Shown: positions 47,589-57,002 of the stretch, piece after piece
Position numbering within the stretch: the stretch's first letter is position 1
Layout: every line of letters begins with the position of its first letter
Assembly: GCA_002917075.1 (NCBI GenBank)
Contig: NTMA01000006.1
Location: 248,001-312,000 of the forward strand
DNA length: 64,000 nt
Origin: Hawksworthiomyces lignivorus
Taxonomy: Eukaryota > Ascomycota > Sordariomycetes > Ophiostomatales > Ophiostomataceae
Direction: 5' to 3'
Translations under genes and position numbers: made by a program
The notes under the pieces: model-generated
Seen by the model: the letters and a program-made list of their open reading frames with translations, nothing else
What the model was told of the DNA's origin: nothing
Database searches by the model: none

Positions 47589-49720
47589 ATGGCTACCAAT
47601 GAGCAACGTGGCATCCACTTGGCTACAGAGGTTTTTGCTGAGCTGACGGAAAACGAAGAACAGCAAGGAGAGAGTCCTCACAGTGAGAACCCCAGAGACT
47701 GGATATATGTACTCAAAAGCTAACTGTAATGCAGATGTTGACAACTCTTCGTTACACCCTCTCTTTCATGGCAATTCCACACCACGAGCATCAACGAACG
47801 ACGTCATATCAACCACCGTCAGTGACTTAGATCACTCGCTAAGTCAAATGCATATATCTTCTTCTACCGCACCCGCCCACTACGAAGTTGATAGATTCTA
47901 TGACTACTGTCAAGATCCTCAGATTATCGGCGACGATAATATAACAGGAAGAGAAGAAGAAACGGTTTCGGCATCTTCCGTAGTCGACGCGGCAACATCA
48001 CTTGCTTACTCGGGAGAAAACTATGTGCACGTCTCAAGAGCACAGGTGGCACCGTCGTACACATATGGTACACAAAACAACTCGGCTCTCCAGAGTCCTC
48101 CGTTTGAGGCCGTTTCCGAGTATCCATTTCCCTTATCTAGACGACACCAGCAATCCTATTCGTCAAATCAAAGCACAAAATCGTCTAGGTCACGTGCGCG
48201 ACATCAAGGTCAGAAGCATCATAGTAATACAGGTAGGCAAATGTGTTGATTTGTACGCTTCGGTTCTTTACTTTTTCGTTTTAACACACACTTTGTGAAT
48301 ACTAGATTATCGTTCTTATTTCAATACATCTTCGCAAAGCCGAATCGATCGTTTTATTAATCATACCACCACCAATCATGACGCATACCAAGGACATCGG
48401 CCATTCGGCGGCCAGAGTTCAAATCAACGGATTCAAGAATACGGAAACGGTAGGAATATCCCCAGGATAGCTATTTGACGTTCAGCAGTTCACTAATACT
48501 GTATATTCTAGAGACACCACGTGCTACCTTTTTGCCGCACAGGGCCAACCTAGATGATCCATACCCAAGTTCGTTCTGTTCTGCCATGAAATGTCGCCTG
48601 AAGAATTGAGAGTAGAGATTTGTAGCTAATATTACATATCTAATAAATGCAGCCGCAGCACTACCGTCACCTTTAGCAGATGCTCAGTTTGATGAAATGG
48701 CGGAACGGCAACTGTCGTCTTATTTGGTCACACAGACAGATAACACCCCTACATATACGACGAACTGTATGCCGAACATATTTGGTGAACTTCTCTATCC
48801 ACTTCATTTGCTCACTTTATTTTTCTTTAACTACAGCAAATTTCTCCACCAATCTGTATAGCCCTCGTGGAATGCAGGAAGGCTACAATCAATATTCTTT
48901 TGGCGACCTTCATGAACAAAGTTCTTCTGACACAGGTGAGAAACCTCCTACATTATTATAATACTAATTGCACGGAGTCAACAAGGCAAAGGTCGCTGAC
49001 AGTTAACCTAGGCTATAAACTCCACCCTTCTCGAGACTTCTGGGCAGGTAGGGTACGTTGGTCTTGCTCGATAGCAAGGTGGTAAAACACACTATGGCGA
49101 CTCGGACGTTTCCCACTCCTCCAACCTCTGATTAACAAACACAGGTCTTAAAATGTGCTTGGGCTGAACCTCGTGGGTCAGATCACAACCCGCATGAGAA
49201 GGGCACATCACTTTTCTCTACCAAGAGAGACGATGTCTTCGTCAAAGACAGGCGGTTCATTATCATCTGGGCTTATGTAGGACACTGCGTCTGTGTGTAT
49301 GTGCCTCCGAAAAATTCTGGTTTTCTATTTCATTTCACTGTCAGTGAGAAGTACGGCCTACTATTGAAAGGACTAACACGGTAAATTGCCATTAGACCTA
49401 TTATGACTTATGGAAACCAAGCATGCAAAAAAATTGGGGTCAAACCTTTTCACCACGGCATAGTACATTCAACGGGGACAGACGCCCAGCGACTACCGGG
49501 AGAGCCACCACTTGGGTTTGCACCTATCATGATGCAGCCAAGTGATGAAACAGAAAGGCTCAGAAGAGATTCACGTGTCAACTATGCCAAGTGGTATACC
49601 ATTGAGCACAATATGAAGGTTCGATTTGTTGGCGAAATTATTCCCGACCATCTCGACGTGATCCTCAGAGCTGTGGGCACAGCCAGCCAGAGTAGCATTC
49701 TGCGACCCGGGCACTCATGA
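47589..49720 (+). CDS. DUF6590-domain protein, nine exons
   Basis: Exons 47589-47682, 47735-48232, 48306-48449, 48512-48568, 48653-48784, 48837-48935, 49012-49052, 49145-49296 and 49396-49720 join in frame to 513 residues. The C-terminal domain (about 342-500) reads YKLHPSRDFWAGRVLKCAWAEPRG, simplified here as YKLHPSR, GRVLKCAWAEPRG, RRFIIIW, GHCVCVPIMTYGNQ, GVKPFHHGIVH, SRVNYAKWYTIEHNMKVRFV. These match the DUF6590 pattern I know from many fungal proteins (…AEPRG, Y-GG/N, HAI/GIV, VEHN-KV). Its biochemical function is unknown. The N-terminal 340 residues are Ser/Gln/Asn/Tyr-rich and probably disordered. The exon 4 donor (GTTCGT at 48569) is the weakest junction; GTTCTG or GTCGCC a little downstream are alternatives. 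Other splice sites are consensus. No signal peptide is visible. Confidence 0.8.
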
Positions 49721-51023
49721 AATGCTCTTCTTGGGTCGTGCTAGACCGCAGCCTGTGTTCAATTTCTAAATTTATATGTTCCGCTCTTTCCCTTAACCTT
49801 AACCATCTTTTCTGAGGTATCGCAAAGTCTCCTCTTTTCTCAGCATATCTAGGCTTCTCGCGTTGAGCAAGACTCGTATTGGTCTGGTAGTTTATTAGTT
49901 TTGTCACCTAGGTGATTTTTTTTTTAGCATTGTCTCAACTAGCGAGGATACAGACCCTGTTACAAATCGGTTGAACTTTACTTTCTGAGCAAATGTGTCT
50001 TGCCTGTGGAGCTTAATTGTTACATTTCTCCGAAGCAGCTTTCCCATCCTCCCTGGTTTATTTGTCCGGAATCTTTGAGTGGAAATTTGAATATTACCTC
50101 CTTCTGAATTAAGGATATTGCTGATACTCGTAACACATTTGCAAATTTTCTCAAAAGCTTTGGGAATTCATTCTCAGTTCTCTGTATTGACATATTCCGA
50201 GAATCACAATGCACGCTTCCTGGATATCGCTGTCTCAATGATAGTTGAGACAACGAGCCATTGGACGGATTGGGCTAACTTCAGTCTCCAGCTCAACTTC
50301 TAGAACATAATTAAGGAGTATCTTAAGCGTTTCTGTGACCTAGACTGCGGAGAGGATAACGTAGCAACTTTCACAATATTGCTCGGAGTCATGAAGCCCA
50401 GTCTACCGCGTTTTTGAAAATTTCAATACCACTTAGGAGATCGCTACAAAGGAAGTTGCTTGGTACTATTTTCCAATTCTCCCCAAAGGAAGACTGTTGA
50501 ATTAAGAACCGGTAGCAAAAATCACCTCTCAGAAGCGAAATGAGGGTAGTGCTTCTACGTCACTCATCTTGCACCTTTTGCGCTACTATTGTACACAAAA
50601 TTCGGACGAGTTGTTTTATATTGATTTTTTTTGTGTTGAGTTTTGCAAGCAGGGAAAATCCTAGACCACTATCCCACCTTGCACGTTTAATGCCCAAAAC
50701 ACGCAGACCTTTTAAACAATAAGCCACAATATGGTTTTGCAACGGGGAAGAAGCAAAGCACAATGAAGATGACATCAACCGTAGGAAAGTAAGGCTTTCA
50801 TTCCTTACTTGCCATTCTATTCTCCTCGTTCTTTGTCGTTTTGCCCTAAAGGGGAGTTGAACTGGTCTCTCCCAGACTTCTTCCCATATGCTCATTTTCT
50901 TTTTGTTTCCCTTTTCAGCCTGTATATGGCCTCTCTCCTGCCCCAATCACTCGAAATACCGTACTCTAGACTCCTAGCGCTCCAGTCCTCTTGACCAATC
51001 ACTACACCCAACGGCAGCAATAC
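49721..51023. other. Convergent intergenic region
   Basis: This lies between the 3' ends of the DUF6590 gene (+) and the uL22 gene (-). Only short frames without domain similarity (largest 128 codons, minus, 50560-50946). No RNA gene recognised. Confidence 0.45.
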
Positions 51024-52082
51024 TTATGCGGCAGTCAGGGCACGGTGAATGCGCTGGCCGCGCTGTCTTGAGCTCAAGTGGGCGTCGGATGCGACAACAG
51101 CTGTCTCGGCCTTAGCGACGGTCTCTTCGGCCTCGGTGAGGATGAGTTCGATGTGGCAAGGGTTCGACATATACGGGTTGATCTGAAGATATAGTTAGCG
51201 AAATGAAAACGTGGCCTGTCGTAACAACGAAAAAAAGGGGTGTTCATGGGAACAGAGTGCTAGAATAACATACGCGACCGTGAGCGCGGTACGTCCGCCG
51301 CCGCTGCTTGGGGGCCTGGTTAACCTGGATGTGCTTGACGACAAGATTGCTGGTGTCCAGACCCTTAGCATCAGCGTTGGCTTCGGCGTTCTTCAGCAGG
51401 CCCAGAAGAAACTCGGCTGACTTCTTGGGCCAGCGCGCCTTCGACACACCGAACTGTTTGCCCTGGGCCGTCCGACCCGTGCTGCCAGCGTACCGACGCA
51501 TTGGGACGGCTTCCTTCTTCTCTTTGACATTCTCTAGGAAGGTGAGGGCGCGCTGCAGCTTCCAGCCGTTGATCGCCTGAGCAGTTTCGCGAGTGTTCTT
51601 GAACGACACGCGCAAGTAGGCGCCTCGTGCACGGGCGGACTTGGCCGGTGCGATTTCTGTGGCGGCGTAACGAACCTAAGGCAAGACGCACAAAAACAAG
51701 TTAGTCTCCAGATTACTCCCCGTTCTTATGCAATTGTATTTTCCAGAAGAGCCTTTGATCCTGTATGCCCTCCTGTTCCAAATACATGGTCCGCAGCTGA
51801 AATGTGGTTTGCGAAAAAAAGAGATGAAAGTCGGACTTGTCCCGCTTTGCTGTGAATAAGCTCAAGTTCCACCTCTCTATTTTCCAGTTTGGTCGCTCCT
51901 CATATAGCTCGACTCGTGGTATTTGGCGTCACACCGACTGGTTGTCATAAAGGTCTCCGACATCCATCCACATGAAATTCCATATCGATCGTCCCTCGCA
52001 TGTTCACATTTTCGAACGACAATAAAAACACACATGTCGTAATACAGGCGTAGCATCATTGAAAGCAATGTAGACTTACCAT
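51024..52082 (-). CDS. RPL17: 60S ribosomal protein uL22 (L17)
   Basis: Three coding exons, 52082-52080 (only the ATG), 51675-51274 and 51182-51024, encode 187 residues, the normal length for eukaryotic L17. uL22 lines the peptide exit tunnel of the large subunit. Recognisable segments are [58 protein letters not shown] and [20 protein letters not shown], ending [19 protein letters not shown]. The first intron (52079-51676, 404 nt) is much longer than others here, a common trait of ribosomal-protein genes; the second is 91 nt. I searched the long intron for a box C/D snoRNA by eye and found no D box on the sense strand. It is divergent from fibrillarin. Confidence 0.96.
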
Positions 52083-52214
52083 CTTGATTAGTATGTGCTG
52101 AAGATGGTGTTGGTGATGTTGTCGCTGGTTATGGGTTGAACGGAATTGAGAATGCAAACTTTCCTCGTAAAGATTCGACAGGCAATATTTTTTTCGCTTC
52201 TCTGGGATGAGGTT

Positions 52215-52222
52215 AGTGACTG
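52215..52222 (-). promoter_or_regulatory. HomolD-like box
   Basis: Minus strand CAGTCACT, one mismatch from the fission-yeast HomolD box CAGTCACA that acts as a TATA substitute in ribosomal-protein promoters. It lies 133-140 bp upstream of the uL22 ATG. Use in this fungus is inferred. Confidence 0.35.
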
Positions 52223-52273
52223 ACCCGCAATCTCAAGTTTTTTTTCACCCACGGGGGTCCTTTTGCTAGTAAG

Positions 52274-52285
52274 AGGGCTAGGGTT
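52274..52285 (-). promoter_or_regulatory. HomolE/telobox-like element
   Basis: Minus strand AACCCTAGCCCT resembles the HomolE consensus ACCCTACCCT and telobox-type AACCCTA motifs found in ribosomal-protein promoters. It is upstream of the HomolD-like box, the order seen in fission yeast. Confidence 0.4.
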
Positions 52286-52474
52286 GGACTGCCCTATAGG
52301 ACATCCTCTGACAGTTCTTTACATTTGTCATATAAATCACGTGATAAAATCCAAATGACGAAAAAGCGGGACTGATTAGAGATAAGCGTTAATCGGAAAA
52401 GTAACAATATTTCTCCGATATGGCTCCATCCCCTGATGATTGATTGGTTGTGAAAGACAAAGCAAACTGAAGCT

Positions 52475-52484
52475 AAAAATTTTT
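52475..52484. promoter_or_regulatory. RRPE-like element
   Basis: AAAAATTTTT matches the core of the yeast ribosomal RNA processing element, typical of nucleolar genes. It lies about 200 bp upstream of the fibrillarin ATG inside an imperfect palindrome AGCTAAAAATTTTTGTAGCT. Confidence 0.45.
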
Positions 52485-52676
52485 GTAGCTTGATGGATAG
52501 GCCGAACTTTTTTTTTCAAGATTTTGCTTCACGTTTTACCTATCTCACATTGCAGTCTTCTCCGCAACCTTTCCTCAGCAGCATCTCTTCTCCACTGTGA
52601 AGACAAGGGATCTAATTTGAATTATTAACTCAAGATTGATTTCCACCAAGCTCAAACTTTATCGAAAATAACTACA

Positions 52677-54013
52677 ATGGGCTTTGTTCCTCGCGGTGGT
52701 GGTCGCGGTGGTGGTCGTGGTGGTTTTGGCGGTGATCGAGGCCGTGGTGGTGGCGCGCGAGGTGGACGTGGCGGTAAGAATTGATTGCTTTCTCAGTCTT
52801 GCCTTTGAAATAAGTGGAAGCCAGCGAGCTAAATGTTGAACTGATAGGTCCGAGCCGTGGTGGCTTTGGCGGAGGACGCGGTCGCGGTGGTCCTCCCGGT
52901 CGTGGCGGCGGTCGTGGTGGCCGTGGCGGCGGCCGTGGCGGCGCAAAGGGCGGCGCTGGTGCTAATGGAGGCAAGAAAGTTGTTATTGTAAGCTTCTGAG
53001 AACTTAATTCGATTTTGCTATTTCCATGGCACACCGGACGACATACTACGAGGTGGTGACGCTAACGAATGTCTCTTACAGGAACCACATCGTCACAAAG
53101 GCATCTTTGTTGCGCGCGGTGGCAAGGAAGATTTGCTTGCGACTGCGAATTTGGCTCCAGGTATCTCTGTATATGGCGAAAAGCGCATCGCTGTTGAGAA
53201 CTCTACAAAGAACGAAGACGGTACTCCAGCTGGCAAGATTGAGTACCGTGTCTGGGTAAGTTTTGTCTTGAGAACAAGAATATCAAAGCTTTAAAGCACA
53301 AATAATTTCTGACTTGAATAGAATCCTTTCCGTTCTAAGCTTGCAGCCGGCATTCTCGGCGGTGTTGACAACGTTTTTATCAAGCCTGGCTCGAAGGTTC
53401 TATGTAAGTCTAAATTAGATTCTATATCCGTGTCCTTGTAACAGGGATTTCGCCTGCCGCTAACTTTCATCTCATAGATCTCGGCGCTGCTTCTGGCACA
53501 TCTGTCTCTCACGTTGCTGATCTTGTCGGTCCCACTGGCACTGTATATGCCGTCGAGTTTAGCCACCGTTCAGGCCGTGACCTCATTAACATGGCCTCGA
53601 AGCGACCAAATGTTATTCCTATCGTTGAAGAGTAGGTGGATTTGTTTTTCTAGCAATACATTATTGGCATGGCCATAACTAACGTCTTTTTTTGTAGTGC
53701 CCGCCACCCTCTCAAATACCGTTTCCTTGTTCCCATTGTCGACTGCATTTTCAGCGATGTTGCCCAGCCGGATCAGGCTCGTATTGTGGCTCTGAACGCC
53801 AGCATGTTCCTGCGGCAAGGCGGCGGCCTATTACTAAGTATTAAAGCCAACTGTATTGACTCAACAGCTCCACCTGAGGCAGTGTTCGCTAGCGAAGTGG
53901 AAAAGCTCAAGAGCGATCGCTTTTTCCCGAAGGAGCAACTGACTCTAGAGCCGTATGAACGTGACCATGCACTTGTGGCGGCCGTGTACCTACAGAAGGA
54001 GTTTGAGGGTTAA
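52677..54013 (+). CDS. NOP1: Fibrillarin, snoRNP rRNA 2'-O-methyltransferase
   Basis: Six exons, 52677-52773, 52848-52987, 53082-53255, 53322-53403, 53478-53631 and 53698-54013, encode 320 residues in frame. Fibrillarin is the catalytic methyltransferase of box C/D snoRNPs in the nucleolus and also methylates histone H2A Gln in yeast and human. Residues 1-75 form a Gly/Arg-rich domain (RGGG repeats). Then come [40 protein letters not shown], the SAM-binding motif [18 protein letters not shown] at 165-182, [26 protein letters not shown] and the C-terminal [12 protein letters not shown]. All hallmark blocks are intact. It shares a bidirectional promoter with uL22. Confidence 0.97.
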
Positions 54014-55159
54014 GGGGAATGCGATGATAGAGAAAGCAGTAGACACGGCGGCGATATTTTGTCGGTTATTCTTTCTCCGAAGAGGTATCGGGCATACGTG
54101 CTCTATCCACTCTTGTCCCCGCAGATCCATCGCTATGCCATCGGGAGATTTTCTTTCCCTCTGAGGAGATTTTTTGAGGGGACTGTTAAACCTTCTTGTT
54201 CTGCTTTGATTTTATCGTTTCCTGTCGTTCATCTTCGTTGCACTCTCTTTCATGGCTTTGCTTATCTCTTTCCTTGGCTTCAGAAGACTGAAACGGCGCA
54301 TTCGGCGTTGTTGGGTGTTAAAGTAATATTATAAATGCTCTCAAACTGTATTTGCTGTGGACTTCATAACAGCTGTCGCTAAGTGAAAACATTGATTAGA
54401 GAGCTCGATAGACGCTATGATTACAGGTAGGAATACGGTTGCATCCTCCACCTAACTTTGCTCTTGCAGAGAATAATTGCTTGCTCATCCAAAACTTAAT
54501 TCAAATATCCAAATTTGTCTCTTGTTCCTCGCAATGCCAGATATTTCCATACAGCTCGGTCCCTTCGGATACCTGGATAGCTGGAATATCTATTTCTAAT
54601 TCAAGGAAAAGGTTTAGCGTGACGCGCAGCTTCGCACAATATTCACACATCCTATTCTAAACCTCCTTTAAGCTTGATGGTGGCCCTTTCCTCACCCCCC
54701 TTTTGTGCCACTGCTACACTGCTTTCCTCATCACTTTAGGGCATATAAAACCACCATGAAATGTGGCCACTTGTCATCCAAGGCTCCCACAGAAATTTTG
54801 GGCAATGCAAAAGATTATTCTTATTGTTGCCTCTTCACCTTCTGTGTCATCTACTTCTACCTCAGCATTGGATTCGCTCTTGTAGAGAGCAGTTGTTCGC
54901 AATTTTTAAAAGTCTCTGATCGTTAAGATAGAGAAGGTATGCCTATTTCCGCATGTCCAGAATCATCAATTATCTCACTGCATATCACCGTTCTTCGTTC
55001 TAGTTAATGTTGATAGTCTTCCAAGCCAATGCAATCATCTAGAAGCGGCACCAATGGGTATCTGGCGTTGAAAATTTCCCATATATTTTTACCAGATAAA
55101 CAAAGCGACTTTCTTCCAACACTGTAGCGCCAGCGCTGACTCTTCCGCTCGCATTTGTA
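54014..55159. other. Convergent intergenic region
   Basis: 1.1 kb between the 3' ends of fibrillarin (+) and the methyltransferase (-). Small frames only; nothing recognised. Confidence 0.45.
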
Positions 55160-56221
55160 TTATGCTCTCGGACATTTTCTTCGCAAGACTGCAATACACA
55201 GCCATCGCTTCCGCTCTGTGCTATCTTCGATTCCACGGTCCATCGACCAAGGCCGCTCTGCATCGTCGCAATCTCGCTCCCAGATGGCTTCTACTTCGAG
55301 ATTGACGGCTGAGAGAGCTATTTCTCTAAAGAAAGCAGCCACTTTCTCTCGCCCGGTATGAAAACCTGCAACGACCCAACAGCGTGGTGACAATAACTTA
55401 GACTTGCTCTCTTCTTGTTCGCTACAAGTTTCCTTTAAGAACCAATCGATTGATTTTCGTAGATTTTCGTGCTGCCAAGGCATCCAGAGACAATCACAGA
55501 CAAATATACGGTCGTACGCGTGATGTCCTTCTTTGGCTAGATCAGTGTCGAAGTGGCCCCATTCATGACCATTAATTATAACTGTTGCGGTTGATAGAGG
55601 ATTGTTAGTCGACCGTCCTTGCTGTCTTATTCTGCGGCTTTCGGTTGCTATGTTTTCTCCCGCTTCTGCTGACTGCCGTTTCACGTTTCGTGCGAGATTG
55701 GCTCGCAAGTTGTCAAGAACCACTTCTGACGGATAGTCTGTAATAGCCACACGCTCTGCTCCCAGAAGAGCAGCTAATATAGATGGCAATGCTGTACCGG
55801 CGCCAAATTCAATAGTAGACAATCCTGAGATATCAAAATCAGCCACCTGACAGTGCTCACTGACAACTGTGTCTGCCTCCGTCACTGGCACTGGGCCTGA
55901 ACCTCTTAATGTTGCGACAGCTGGCTCAGGAGTATGCTGGTATCCTCCTAGAGTTCCAGCTTCGATTAGTTTGGCCAACAGCAGCGAGGCATTCCAGAGA
56001 TAGTGGCTGAATAGCTTCCGGTCTGACTCCCCAGTTGGGTCGGCTAGGGATAGGTGCAGCGGTTCAGGCAAATGTGGCGATGTGTATAGGACGCCGTGGT
56101 CGGCATCGCCGTGCTGGTTTGTCGCATCATCAGGGAAAATAATGCTGAGCGCTGAAAACAGAAAATCTTCAGGGCTGTCTAGGGGTGGTCCTGTGAGGGA
56201 CACGCGGGCCATAAGAGACAT
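55160..56221 (-). CDS. Methyltransf_16-family protein methyltransferase (EFM7/Nnt1-like)
   Basis: A single exon encodes 353 residues from ATG 56221; ATG 56212 is three codons in. The frame extends 26 codons further up to 56299 with an extra hydrophobic stretch, which I regard as leader. SAM-binding motif I is IEFGAGTALPSILAALLG (about 137-154), followed by VAITDYP (motif post-I), a WNASLLLA segment before it (family LWNAS block), and DCLWMPWQHENL (about 243-254), the DxL/CW region of the seven-beta-strand lysine methyltransferases. Fungal relatives are annotated as nicotinamide N-methyltransferase, but yeast Nnt1/Efm7 methylates elongation factor eEF1A. The exact substrate here is inferred. 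It is tandem with the C2H2 gene. Confidence 0.8.
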   Translation of the reverse strand: MSLMARVSLTGPPLDSPEDFLFSALSIIFPDDATNQHGDADHGVLYTSPHLPEPLHLSLADPTGESDRKLFSHYLWNASLLLAKLIEAGTLGGYQHTPEPAVATLRGSGPVPVTEADTVVSEHCQVADFDISGLSTIEFGAGTALPSILAALLGAERVAITDYPSEVVLDNLRANLARNVKRQSAEAGENIATESRRIRQQGRSTNNPLSTATVIINGHEWGHFDTDLAKEGHHAYDRIFVCDCLWMPWQHENLRKSIDWFLKETCSEQEESKSKLLSPRCWVVAGFHTGREKVAAFFREIALSAVNLEVEAIWERDCDDAERPWSMDRGIEDSTERKRWLCIAVLRRKCPRA

Positions 56222-57002
56222 CTTTTCAGGCACTACACTTACTCCCCTCTTTCTGGCAATGAAGAGATGTACGACAAGCGCACTGATACTTCCACACACT
56301 AATGTAAAAGCAATAATAAATGAAGGTGACGCGAAGTATTTGGCCTTGCTAACTAGCGTAACGAAGTTCAGGTTGTTGACTTTTGTAGAACAACAGACAA
56401 TATCATAGTTAATTTACCGCGGGGCTCAGTTAAAATTCTCATACTAATTGGGAGTGGTGGGTTTTTAGCCATTCTTCTTTCATAGCCCTAACTCGCCAAC
56501 AGCAAAGCTTCAAAAGACTCTTTAGCGATAAGAGCCCAATATGCGTTTAAATGATGTAAATCGCAGCAGCTTTCTTAGAGATATGTTATAATTTCATCTC
56601 TCTAAACAGAAAGCTTTAATTAATTCGTTTCAATGAAATTAAGCAAAAAGTAAGGGTATCGCGTCGCTGCTCGTCAAGGCCATAAATACTGGACAAGCGG
56701 AATATGAAGTATACAAGAAAGACGAAATATTAGAATAATACAACCAGTTAGATAAGTAATCATAACCAAATTTCCCATTTAGTTCCCTAACATTCATAAC
56801 CCAGACGTGATGTCATTAACCCAGTAAAGTAATAAAGCCTCCGAACGGATGGATTGTCCTCGCAGGAAAAAAAAAAAAAAGCCAATTGCGCCTCGCCAAT
56901 TTTGTCCCTTCAAACCAAGGAAAATCGATCGCAAGAAGGCAAAATATGAATGTTCATGTACAAATAAGAAAGGGTGCGGTTGTTCTGTTTCGCTCCTTCA
57001 TT
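56222..57002. other. Intergenic region between C2H2 factor and methyltransferase
   Basis: 780 bp, AT-rich, with a 14-A run at 56867-56880. It contains the methyltransferase promoter and the C2H2 gene 3' end. No gene seen. Confidence 0.5.

Larger units (their letters stand above)
52083..52676. promoter_or_regulatory. Bidirectional promoter of uL22 (-) and fibrillarin (+)
   Basis: A 594-bp region between two ribosome-biogenesis genes. It contains AGTGACTG, AGGGCTAGGGTT and AAAAATTTTT motifs (listed separately), ATTGG near 52442-52446, and pyrimidine-rich tracts at 52500-52620. The pairing and the motifs suggest coordinated expression with growth. Confidence 0.65.

Noticed and set aside
51676..52079. 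Box C/D snoRNA in the long uL22 intron
   Set aside because: An ATGATGC word resembles box C but no CTGA box D exists on the sense strand of the intron.
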